NCBI GenBank assembly: GCA_900548515.1
Contig: URKU01000030.1
Location: 1 to 19,819 of the forward strand
DNA from: an uncultured Collinsella sp.
GTDB taxonomy: Bacteria > Actinomycetota > Coriobacteriia > Coriobacteriales > Coriobacteriaceae
DNA length: 19,819 nucleotides
Reading direction: 5' to 3'
Part shown: positions 1 to 6,530 of the stretch, one piece after another
Numbering within the stretch: position 1 is the first letter of the stretch
Layout: the number at the start of each line of letters is the position of its first letter
Made by a program: the position numbers and the translations under genes
Notes under the pieces: model-generated
Databases searched by the model: none
What the model was told of the DNA's origin: nothing
Seen by the model: only the letters and a program-made list of their open reading frames with translations

Positions 1-11
1 TCCCACTCGAT
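1..11. other. Candidate attL (direct repeat of guaA 3' end)
   Basis: The window opens with TCCCACTCGAT. The guaA 3' end at 18080-18090 reads TCCCACTCAAT in the same orientation, a 10 of 11 match. The 3' end of guaA is a known insertion site for genomic islands carrying tyrosine recombinases, and an integrase gene lies about 1 kb inside this end. The repeat may extend further left than the window shows. A related string, CCCACTCCAT, occurs at 53-62 and could be an accessory copy or the true edge. The short length keeps confidence moderate. Confidence 0.55.
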
Positions 12-75
12 AACAAAAGCCACAGGTAAATGAAGCGGTCAATTAACCTTAGCCCACTCCATCAGGCGTTTTCCC

Positions 76-111
76 GTTCTCGTTTGATACTCATTTGGTC
101 CTCACGAGAAC
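76..111. repeat. Inverted repeat GTTCTCGT/ACGAGAAC near left end
   Basis: Perfect 8-bp arms at 76-83 and 104-111 are separated by 20 bases, between the candidate attL and the 3' end of the repressor gene. There is no T-run on either side, so a Rho-independent terminator is not well supported. It could be an integrase or excisionase arm site. Bases 12-126 otherwise show nothing I can name. Confidence 0.3.
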
Positions 112-126
112 AAAGCGAGGCGCAGG

Positions 127-714
127 CTATATCTTTCCTGCTCGATGGGCGCGGGATAATTCATCCTGGAGTGATTCCGGCATCATCTCAACGGCATGCA
201 CAGCACCTTCCCGCTCTTCACCCGTAAGAGTCTTTCCCGTATAGGGGTCAGGAATCTCTTCGCCCAACCAGCTTGTCAGAATTGTCGGATTGTAGGTGTC
301 TTTCCAGTCTTCGTATTCCTCGCGCGAGATCACTCCCTCTTCGAGTTGCGCGAACTTCTTTCCCCAGTCCATGAGCGCTTTCGGCACCATTCCGTAACCA
401 TACGAGCGCAGACTAGGCGAACCATCTCTATCCGGCTCAAGTTTGAATGTCTGTTCGAAATTGAACAGCATATGGATGAACTGAAGCTCATTCTCAATTC
501 CATAAACCTCAAAAGCTTCCGGCCGTACCTTAAGCGCTTTTGCAAGCGACTCAAGGTGCTTCTCCTTCGGATATCGCGCGCCGAGCTCATAACTTCTCAG
601 AGCCGACTCTCCCAGGCCCGCAGCGTCCGCCAACTCTTTCTGCGTCATTCCTCGTCGTGCACGCAACGAACGAATCTTCATGCCCATACGTAGTTTGTCC
701 GAATCGCGCATCAT
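127..714 (-). CDS. XRE-family HTH transcriptional repressor
   Basis: Likely master repressor of the element. An N-terminal XRE/Cro-type helix-turn-helix lies within about the first 65 residues (IRSLRARRGMTQKELADAAG, then an ESALRSYELG recognition-helix pattern). The C-terminal ~125 residues have no motif I recognise and may be a dimerisation or sensing domain. I prefer ATG at 714, which follows a GGAAGAAG-type ribosome site; GTG at 747 would add 11 residues but has no visible ribosome site. The gene is divergent from the excisionase/integrase operon, and the shared intergenic region holds three copies of one palindromic operator, the usual layout for an autoregulated lysogeny-type switch. The DNA-binding class is secure; the target assignment is inferred from position. 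Confidence 0.85.
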   Translation of the reverse strand: MMRDSDKLRMGMKIRSLRARRGMTQKELADAAGLGESALRSYELGARYPKEKHLESLAKALKVRPEAFEVYGIENELQFIHMLFNFEQTFKLEPDRDGSPSLRSYGYGMVPKALMDWGKKFAQLEEGVISREEYEDWKDTYNPTILTSWLGEEIPDPYTGKTLTGEEREGAVHAVEMMPESLQDELSRAHRAGKI

Positions 715-764
715 CGCTTCTTCCGTGATCAACCCCTCATTGTTCACTAGGTTAAACGACGCGC

Positions 765-780
765 ATCACATTTTCGTGAT
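765..780. promoter_or_regulatory. Operator O1, ATCAC-N6-GTGAT
   Basis: Palindrome ATCACATTTTCGTGAT in the divergent intergenic region, closest to the repressor gene. It shares the TCAC-N6-GTGA core with the two operators to its right, so all three are probably bound by one dimeric protein, most simply the XRE repressor. Its position about 50 bp upstream of the repressor start suggests autoregulation. Confidence 0.65.
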
Positions 781-798
781 GATAATTCAGTTTTTCGC

Positions 799-826
799 TT
801 GACCTCACGTTTTTGTGAGCTATTCT
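799..826 (+). promoter_or_regulatory. Promoter of the excisionase-integrase operon with operator O2 in its spacer
   Basis: A -35 box TTGACC (799-804) and a -10 box TATTCT (821-826) are 16 bp apart. The palindrome CTCACGTTTTTGTGAG (804-819) fills the spacer almost exactly, so a repressor bound there would exclude RNA polymerase. The boxes are my reading of the sequence and have not been mapped. Confidence 0.6.
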
Positions 827-838
827 ATCATTCAGAGT

Positions 839-858
839 ACCTCACATATTCGTGAGGT
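839..858. promoter_or_regulatory. Operator O3, ACCTCAC-N6-GTGAGGT
   Basis: The longest of the three related palindromes, with 7-bp arms around ATATTC. It sits just downstream of the predicted transcription start and ahead of the AAGGAG ribosome site of the excisionase-like gene. Bound protein here would block early elongation or cooperate with the site at 804-819. Confidence 0.65.
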
Positions 859-885
859 ATAAATCGATAGAAAGGAGCTTTTGAA

Positions 886-1095
886 ATGTCCAACCAGTTC
901 ATGAATGCCGAGGAGGTTGCACAGGCCACGGGCATGAGCAAGTCCTATGCGTTTAAGCTCATCAAAGCCTTAAATGCAGAGCTTGCAGCTCAGGGAATCA
1001 TGACCATCCCCGGGAAGGTCCAGCGCTCGTACTTTGAGACTCGCCTCCTCTCCGCCCCTTCCAAGCAGAAGGCGGCGATCGCCCGTGTCGACTAG
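886..1095 (+). CDS. Small HTH excisionase-like protein
   Basis: A 69-aa basic protein preceded by AAAGGAG. Residues 6-30 (NAEEVAQATGMSKSYAFKLI) form a MerR/excisionase-like winged-helix start, as in the small DNA-binding proteins encoded directly before tyrosine integrases in Gram-positive mobile elements. It probably acts as a recombination directionality factor or an operon activator. Its stop overlaps the proposed GTG start of the integrase by 11 bp, so the two are probably translated together. It is the first gene under the operator-controlled promoter, as expected for an excision function. Function is inferred from fold and position; a transcription factor role remains possible. Confidence 0.7.
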   Translation: MSNQFMNAEEVAQATGMSKSYAFKLIKALNAELAAQGIMTIPGKVQRSYFETRLLSAPSKQKAAIARVD

Positions 1096-2149
1096 TCGTG
1101 ACAAGAAGCGCGGGACCTGGACGGTCGAGGCCTGGTACCGCAACTCCATGGGCGAGCGTCACAAGAAGACGAAGCGCGGGTTCACCTCCAAAAAGGAGGC
1201 AGTCGCCTGGGAGCGCGACTTCCTCGCGTCTTGCAACGAGCGCGTCGAGGTCACCGTCGAGACTTTCGTTAAGACTATGTACGCCCGTGACGTCTATCCT
1301 CGGCTGCGAGTCGGCACCAAGCTCACCAAGGATGCCATTATCGACAAGTACATCCTCCCATTCTTCGGCGGAAAGCGCCTTTGCGACGTCAACGCTGCGG
1401 ACGTGGTGCGGTGGGAGAATTGGCTTCTGGAACAGGGGCTCTCGCAGAGCTATCTCCATACCATCTGCAACCAGTTCTCGGCTATATTCAACCACGCTGT
1501 CCGCTTCTACCGCCTGCCCCAGAACCCCATGTTGGCGGCAGGAAAGGTCGGCTCCAAGCGCCCCGAGAAGGAAATGCTTTGCTGGACCCCTGCCGAGTTC
1601 AAGCGCTTCTCCCAGGCCATCGAGGACAAGCCGCCCGTCTACCTTGCATTCCTCACGCTCTACCTCTCGGGCTGTCGCGAGGGCGAGCTCCTCGCCCTCC
1701 GTCCGGAAGACATCGACTTCGAGCTTAACGTCATCCGCATCCGCCGTTCTTACGCCCGCATCAAGGGTGAGGACGTTATCGGCCCGCCCAAGACGCGAGC
1801 CTCGAAGCGCGACATCGTCATGCCGAGCCTTCTTCGCGAGGAGCTGCACGACTATCTTGCAACGCATCCCGAGATCGCTCCTAGCGACCGGCTCTTCCCC
1901 ATCACCAAGCACGCGTTGTCGCATGAGATGAAGAGGGGCTGTGAGCTCTCGGGTGTGAAGCGCATCCGCATCCACGATATCCGCCACTCGCATGTCAGCG
2001 CCCTCATCAACAGCGGTTACTCGCCCACGGCAATCGCCGACCGCATGGGTCACGAGACTGCCGAGGTCACGGAGATGTACTCGCATCTCTTCCCCTCAAC
2101 GCAACACGATCTGGTGGAAGCGTTGGACGAGGTGATGTCAGATGTCTAG
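1085..2149 (+). CDS. int: Tyrosine recombinase / integrase
   Basis: Site-specific recombinase that should integrate and excise the element at the guaA 3' end. From GTG at 1085 the product is 354 aa, with an N-terminal arm-binding region (about 1-55, beginning STSRDKKRGTW), a SAM-like core-binding domain (about 60-150) and a catalytic domain. All catalytic residues are visible: R198 in SGCREGEL, K236 in PPKTRAS, H297 and R300 in HDIRHSH, H323 in MGHE and Y332 in MYSHLF. An upstream ATG at 1034 is in frame, but it would lie deep inside the preceding gene and add a low-complexity Arg/Pro stretch, so I reject it. The stop overlaps the next gene by 8 bp. Confidence 0.92.
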   Translation: MSTSRDKKRGTWTVEAWYRNSMGERHKKTKRGFTSKKEAVAWERDFLASCNERVEVTVETFVKTMYARDVYPRLRVGTKLTKDAIIDKYILPFFGGKRLCDVNAADVVRWENWLLEQGLSQSYLHTICNQFSAIFNHAVRFYRLPQNPMLAAGKVGSKRPEKEMLCWTPAEFKRFSQAIEDKPPVYLAFLTLYLSGCREGELLALRPEDIDFELNVIRIRRSYARIKGEDVIGPPKTRASKRDIVMPSLLREELHDYLATHPEIAPSDRLFPITKHALSHEMKRGCELSGVKRIRIHDIRHSHVSALINSGYSPTAIADRMGHETAEVTEMYSHLFPSTQHDLVEALDEVMSDV

Positions 2150-2591
2150 GCCGATTTTGGACGCAAAGGGTCGTCGCCGTTGCAAGACAATCGCCTTCCG
2201 CATGTCACCTGAAGAGGCAGTCCAGCTCGACCTCCACGTTGCTCTGAGCGGCCTGTCGAAGCAGGACTACATCACGAAATGCCTGCTTGAAGGCGCCTTC
2301 ACCGTGATCGCGACCACCCGCATGCGCAAGGCGGTCAAGGAGCGCGTGGGGCCTGTCGTAGCGGAGCTCCGACGCATCCGGCGCGCAGGAGACATGGACG
2401 ACGGACTCGTCGAGTCGCTTGAGACGCTCGCTGCCTTCGCCGGCTCGTTCGCACCCGAACGCTCCCCCGTGGAGCTCGAAGACGCGCTTATCGCAAACCT
2501 TGGGATGGACGACGGCCTCCCCGACCAAAGCTCGGCCGTCGCCCAAAACCTTGAGTCCACATATAAGGAGGACCCTGCCGATGAATCTTAG
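2142..2591 (+). CDS. RHH-like DNA-binding protein (MobC-like or regulator)
   Basis: 149 aa. Residues 13-55 (CKTIAFRMSPEEAVQLDLHV, then SGLSKQDYITKCLLE) match the beta-strand plus two-helix pattern of ribbon-helix-helix or MobC-like accessory proteins of mobile elements. The rest is charged and helical (AELRRIRRAGDMDD and following) with an acidic tail. It starts 8 bp inside the integrase gene and ends just past the start of the next ORF, so it is part of one operon. It may regulate the operon or bind DNA for replication or transfer. I do not recognise a specific named family, and the function is inference. Confidence 0.6.
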   Translation: MSRPILDAKGRRRCKTIAFRMSPEEAVQLDLHVALSGLSKQDYITKCLLEGAFTVIATTRMRKAVKERVGPVVAELRRIRRAGDMDDGLVESLETLAAFAGSFAPERSPVELEDALIANLGMDDGLPDQSSAVAQNLESTYKEDPADES

Positions 2592-2781
2592 CACGATGAA
2601 TTCCGCCCGACGCCACGCCGTCTTACGCGACCATGGCCTCGACCATCACCTTTCGGAGGAAGAGCTGGTCGAGCGTCTACTCGAAGCAGAGCTTCGCCTC
2701 GACCGGCTCGAAGCGCTTGTCTCCGCCAAGAACCACCCCGCAAATGGCCCTCGCCGCCACCAGTCTCGTGAGGTGATCTAA
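2581..2781 (+). CDS. Small hypothetical protein, 66 aa
   Basis: A short ORF starting MNLSTMNSARRHAVLRDHGL, with a good ribosome site (AAGGAGG, 2567-2573) 7 bp before ATG at 2581. The middle (HLSEEELVERLLEAELRLDR) is strongly predicted to be helical and may form a short coiled coil. The start overlaps the upstream gene and the stop overlaps the helicase start as TAATG, so translational coupling supports it as a real gene. Function is unknown; it could be a helper of the neighbouring helicase or DNA-binding protein. Confidence 0.65.
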   Translation: MNLSTMNSARRHAVLRDHGLDHHLSEEELVERLLEAELRLDRLEALVSAKNHPANGPRRHQSREVI

Positions 2782-4010
2782 TGGGCACGCAGAAGCACGA
2801 CGATGCCCCCGAGCCGCACCCCCCGGAGCGTCGTTCCCCGCCGACCGTCAACGAGATCGTCGAGGAGCTCAAGTCTCTTCCCCTGAACGTCGGCTACAAC
2901 CGACTCGCGAACGAGCTCTTCAAGACCGGGTCCCTGCCCTGGGATGCAGGTTCGCGGGAACGCCGGTGGCGCGACAGCGACGACGCCCGGCTCTTCGCCC
3001 TCCTCCAGCAAACTATCTCGCTCCAGAAGGAGAAGTACATGCTGCTCGCATTGACCATCGTCGGTGAGGACAACGCCTATGACCCGCTCGTTGCCATGCT
3101 CGACGCCCTCGCCTGGGACGGTACCCCGCGCGTCGGCACGCTTCTCAATGCCTACCTCGGTGCGGAGAGGAGCGCATACGTCTCGGAGGTCGAGCGCATC
3201 TTGTTCTGCGAGGGCATCGCCCGCGCCTACAGCCCGGGCTGCAAGGCCGATTACATGCCTATCCTGTGCGGTGCCGGGGGTATCGGCAAGTCCTCCTTCG
3301 CGAGGGGCCTCGCCATGCGCGACGAGTACTTCAGCGACTCAGTGATCAACCTCGGCGACGTCAGGCTCACGGGCGAGCAAAACCGGGGCAAGTGGATCAT
3401 TGAGATCCCCGAGCTCAACGGCATGTCCGAGCGCTCCGTCGAGAGCGTGAAGGCCGGGATCACACGTCAGGTAGATGAGTTCCGGGGAGCCTACTGTCGA
3501 CGGACGGAGGCTTTCCCCCGGCGCGTGGTCTTCATCGGCACCACGAACGAGGCCGACTTCATCCGCGAGCGGACGAGCGGTGCGAGGCGCTTCCTCCCGG
3601 TGCTCTGCGGCATCGAGCGCACGGAGAAGTCCGTCTTCGACGAGGGCTTTCCTACCGCCATCCGGCAGGCATGGGCAGAGGCCCGCACGTGGATGAAGAC
3701 GGGCGACCCCCGTTTCTCGACCGTCCTCACGCCCGAGATGGAGATCGAGGCGACCGCGCAACGCAGCCGCTTCGTCGAGGAGGACCCCTGCGTGCAGAAG
3801 GTCCTCGCATACCTCCCCGCGAACACCGACCGTCCCATATGCACGTTCGAGATTCTCGACAAGGCCCTCCATCTCGAGAAGACCAAGGCCAACTGCAAGA
3901 TGGTCAGCCGCATCCTGTCATCGCAGTGCCCGGGATGGGTCCCGGGCAACAAGCGCCTCTGTCCCCCGTACGGCAAGCAGCGCTGCTGGGTGTACCGGGA
4001 GACGGATTAG
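2781..4010 (+). CDS. VapE/P4-type helicase (virulence-associated E family)
   Basis: 409-aa SF3-like ATPase. Walker A is GAGGIGKS (164-171), Walker B is WIIEIPEL (205-212), sensor-like FIGTTNEADF follows at 251-260, and an arginine-finger region RERTSGARRF at 262-271. This is the signature of the VapE (PF05272) family found in plasmids, phages and integrative elements, where it is thought to act in replication. The usual N-terminal primase-like part is absent: only about 100 residues precede the conserved helicase region. The start overlaps the preceding stop (TAATG). The gene is followed directly by the repeat-rich region 4017-4217, which fits an origin-unwinding role, though that link is inference. 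Confidence 0.85.
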   Translation: MGTQKHDDAPEPHPPERRSPPTVNEIVEELKSLPLNVGYNRLANELFKTGSLPWDAGSRERRWRDSDDARLFALLQQTISLQKEKYMLLALTIVGEDNAYDPLVAMLDALAWDGTPRVGTLLNAYLGAERSAYVSEVERILFCEGIARAYSPGCKADYMPILCGAGGIGKSSFARGLAMRDEYFSDSVINLGDVRLTGEQNRGKWIIEIPELNGMSERSVESVKAGITRQVDEFRGAYCRRTEAFPRRVVFIGTTNEADFIRERTSGARRFLPVLCGIERTEKSVFDEGFPTAIRQAWAEARTWMKTGDPRFSTVLTPEMEIEATAQRSRFVEEDPCVQKVLAYLPANTDRPICTFEILDKALHLEKTKANCKMVSRILSSQCPGWVPGNKRLCPPYGKQRCWVYRETD

Positions 4011-4016
4011 GGCCGA

Positions 4017-4050
4017 CGAGGGTGCCGCAGCATTCCGTTGCGGCACCTCG
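4017..4050. repeat. GC-rich hairpin after the helicase gene
   Basis: A nearly perfect stem: 4017-4029 pairs with 4039-4050 (TGCGGCACCTCG) with one bulged G and a 9-nt loop. It lies 7 bp after the helicase stop and has no following T-run. It may act as a terminator, but it carries the same GGTGCC/GGCACC string as the inverted repeats just downstream and may belong to that structure. Confidence 0.5.
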
Positions 4051-4082
4051 CTTGCCGCCCCTCACCTGCAAAGTCTCTCGAT

Positions 4083-4217
4083 GGTGCCAAAGGTGCCATT
4101 GGTCAAGAAACTCTTTCCTGTTCTTTGGCACCTTCGGCACTGCAACGTTTCGCCGCAGCTAGAAGCGTCACCAACGAAGAAGCTCAAATGAATCGCCGGT
4201 ACCCATACGGCACCGGC
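4083..4217. other. Candidate oriT or replication origin: GGTGCC repeat cluster
   Basis: Perfect 10-bp inverted repeat GGTGCCAAAG (4083-4092) and CTTTGGCACC (4123-4132), followed by further copies of the GTGCC/GGCAC core at 4093, 4136 and 4209, and by an arm pair GCCGGT/ACCGGC (4195-4200, 4212-4217). The block lies between the helicase gene and the mobilization operon, the expected place for an origin of transfer or replication. No known nick-site consensus is obvious to me. Confidence 0.45.
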
Positions 4218-4230
4218 AGAGAGGAAAACC

Positions 4231-4719
4231 ATGATGGAACTTGTCAAGAAAACCAAATCGCGTCTCGCCGATCTCCTCGGGACGATCCCCGAGCACAAGG
4301 ACGACGCCGTCGGCTCCGTGCTCACCCATCTGCTGGAGTCAGATCCCGACCTGGGCTTCGCACGAGCGGCGCGAGCCAACGAGCGCCCGGGCTTTACGCG
4401 CATCGTCCGCGCGGGGATCGCCTACTACGCGAAGCCGGAGTACAAGGTCCTGAACCCGTTCAAGAAAGGCGGGAACGGCGTCTACTTCGTCAAGGGCTGC
4501 AACGACGACCCGACCGGCATCTTCTTCACCGATGCCTATCGCGTCAACGATGCAGAATACGGCGACGCCATCGAGGCCTACCTCTTCGCCTACGGCATCC
4601 CCCGCGATGACCTTGCCATGATGCCCGTCACCTTCTGGCCCAAGACCTACGAGCGCACGCCCGAGAACATCGCCGCCCTCCGCGCTGTCGGCGCGCCCCT
4701 CCCGAACGAGGGACTCTAA
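4231..4719 (+). CDS. Hypothetical protein, first gene of mobilization operon
   Basis: 162 aa; start ATGATG after a GAGAGGAAAACC ribosome site, so the first or the second Met could be used. No recognised domain and no signal peptide or membrane segment. The N-terminal third is helical and charged (LVKKTKSRLADLLGTIPEHK). The C-terminal half is rich in aromatic residues and acidic turns (YFVKGCNDDPTGIFFTDAYR). It is separated by one base from the MobC-like gene and lies directly after the candidate origin, so a relaxosome or transfer accessory role is plausible by position only. Confidence 0.6.
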   Translation: MMELVKKTKSRLADLLGTIPEHKDDAVGSVLTHLLESDPDLGFARAARANERPGFTRIVRAGIAYYAKPEYKVLNPFKKGGNGVYFVKGCNDDPTGIFFTDAYRVNDAEYGDAIEAYLFAYGIPRDDLAMMPVTFWPKTYERTPENIAALRAVGAPLPNEGL

Positions 4720-4720
4720 G

Positions 4721-5185
4721 ATGGCCATCGGAAAAGACGGGTCGAAGGTCATGAGCCTCCGACTCCCCGACAAGGCGTATCGCCGCCTCCACGCCTACGG
4801 GGTTTCCAAGGATCTTAGCGACAGCGCAGCCGCCCGCGAGCTCATCACTGCCGGACTCGCCTCCGACGGCCTGGCGCTCTACTCCACCGAGCTCGGAACC
4901 TATCTGCGCGGCGTCATGCAGCCGCTGCTGGAGCAGCTCGACCGCACGCTCGGCGAGCGCAACGCCGAGCAGGAGGACCGCATCGCGCGCGTCGTGCACC
5001 GCGCCACGCGCGCCTCGATCGTCGCGGCAATCGCCGCCGTCGAGATCGAGAAGGGCACGTTCGAGGGTCTGAATAGCGTGAGCGCCTCGGACATCTACGC
5101 CGCCTACGACAAGCAGGCCGGCCTCATGCAGCGCGGCATGACGCTCTCGGAGGCGAGGGAGCGCCTAGCCGATGGCAAGTCGTAG
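4721..5185 (+). CDS. MobC-like relaxosome accessory protein (RHH)
   Basis: 154 aa. Residues 8-50 (KVMSLRLPDKAYRRLHAYG, then SDSAAARELITAGL) fit the ribbon-helix-helix start of MobC/CopG-type proteins. A long, probably coiled-coil helix follows (about 65-110). It starts 1 bp after the upstream stop and overlaps the relaxase gene by 14 bp, the classic arrangement of an accessory protein that recruits or activates the relaxase at oriT. Exact family membership is inference. Confidence 0.65.
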   Translation: MAIGKDGSKVMSLRLPDKAYRRLHAYGVSKDLSDSAAARELITAGLASDGLALYSTELGTYLRGVMQPLLEQLDRTLGERNAEQEDRIARVVHRATRASIVAAIAAVEIEKGTFEGLNSVSASDIYAAYDKQAGLMQRGMTLSEARERLADGKS

Positions 5186-6530
5186 CAGCCTCGTCGTGAA
5201 CGCCCGCGTGCACCTCCCCGGTTCGCGCGGGCGTTCCGCCGTCATCACCAACAACATCGAATACGTCGCCACGCGCGAGGGGGCCGACAAGTCAGCCACC
5301 GTCGACGACCTCAGGCGCTCCGAGCTCGCAGAGAGGATGGGGCTCGTCGGCTACTGCGCCGAGAGGCCCGGATCGACCGCGCTCTTCGACCAGAACGGGG
5401 CCGTCCAGCTCCGCACGGCCCGCAGGGAGCTCGAAAAGGCCGACGGCGCGATTGCCACCGTCGTTCTCAGCGTCCGCAGGGACGAGGCGCGCGAGCTCGA
5501 CCTCGCGTGCAAGGAGGACTGGCAGCGCTTCTGCCGACGAAACCTCTCGCCGGCACTTGCCGAGGCAATGGGCATCCCCGAGTCAAGCGTCCGCTGGGTA
5601 GCCGCCGAGCACGAGAACCACCCGAGCTCCAAGCACGTGCACGTTATTGCGTGGTCGTCCGATGGCTCGTTCGATTCGCTCATGGCCCGCAACAGGCTCG
5701 ACCGGGCAAGAAACGCGCTCACCGACGCGGCCCTGACCCCGGCACTCGCGGCCGAGCACGTGGCCCGCGACCTCGCGAGGTCGCGGGCGGTCGACGCCGT
5801 CCGCCATATCCCCGCCGATGAGATTGACATCGCGCTACCTGCGGACGGCCGCATCTCCTACGCGCACCTCCGCCGCTGGCACCCAGATGTCGCCAAGGCC
5901 GTCGATGCCGCAAACGCGGAAGCGGGGTCGAGGCACCTTGAAATCAAGGAGGCGGGCGCAGCTTACCGCAAGTCCGTGGAGCGCTGCGCCGACCTCAAGG
6001 GGCTCGAAGGCGTTGCGCGGGACCGCTACGTGAACGACGCCATGCACGAGCTACGCACGCGCCAGGGCAACGCCCTACTGAGGGTCATCGCACCCGACCG
6101 GGCAACGGACCCCGAAAGGGAACCGATAAGGTCCGCAAGGCCGGACGACGGGCCCGCAACGGAGCGCAAGCGCATGAGGCCGCTCGTCGGCGAAGTCCGC
6201 GCCTGCGTCACCGGAAAAGACCTGGAGAGGGCGCGAGAAGCCGTCCGCGAGCGCAGGCCCATCCCGGAGAGATGCCTCCGGTCGTGCCCGTCCTACGCGC
6301 TTTCCATGGCAAAAGCCCCCGTTGCTGTGGGCAGTGCCCTTGCCAAAACGCTCGCGTCCGCAACAGAGGGTCCCAAAGGCAAGAAGGACCTGTCAGACGA
6401 AGTCGGCCAGAAAGCCGAGCGCGCGCTCGCGAGGGCGCTCGCAGCCGCCGTATCGGCCGCGATCAGGGGCGATGCGACGGGCATCGTGCTCGACCCAGCG
6501 AAAACAATAGTGAAGGGAATGATTCTATGA
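5172..6530 (+). CDS. Relaxase (MobP-like mobilization nuclease)
   Basis: 452 aa. The N-terminus contains NNIEYVATREGA (28-38), resembling the YxATREG signature of MobP3/MobL-type relaxases of Gram-positive elements, where the Tyr (here Tyr31) is a candidate nicking residue. The metal-binding HUH-type motif is HENHPSSKHVHVIAW (147-161), giving His147, His150, His155 and His157. The C-terminal half is charged and helical with no clear second domain. It would nick oriT and lead single-stranded DNA to the coupling protein encoded immediately downstream (stop and start overlap as ATGA). Relaxase class is fairly sure; the subfamily is from memory of motif patterns. Confidence 0.75.
   Translation: MASRSSLVVNARVHLPGSRGRSAVITNNIEYVATREGADKSATVDDLRRSELAERMGLVGYCAERPGSTALFDQNGAVQLRTARRELEKADGAIATVVLSVRRDEARELDLACKEDWQRFCRRNLSPALAEAMGIPESSVRWVAAEHENHPSSKHVHVIAWSSDGSFDSLMARNRLDRARNALTDAALTPALAAEHVARDLARSRAVDAVRHIPADEIDIALPADGRISYAHLRRWHPDVAKAVDAANAEAGSRHLEIKEAGAAYRKSVERCADLKGLEGVARDRYVNDAMHELRTRQGNALLRVIAPDRATDPEREPIRSARPDDGPATERKRMRPLVGEVRACVTGKDLERAREAVRERRPIPERCLRSCPSYALSMAKAPVAVGSALAKTLASATEGPKGKKDLSDEVGQKAERALARALAAAVSAAIRGDATGIVLDPAKTIVKGMIL

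Noticed and set aside
30..227. Plus-strand 65-codon frame at the left end
   Set aside because: No ribosome site, and it runs into the 3' end of the repressor gene on the opposite strand.
998..2086. Minus-strand 362-codon frame
   Set aside because: Antisense to the integrase gene, with no domain or ribosome site.
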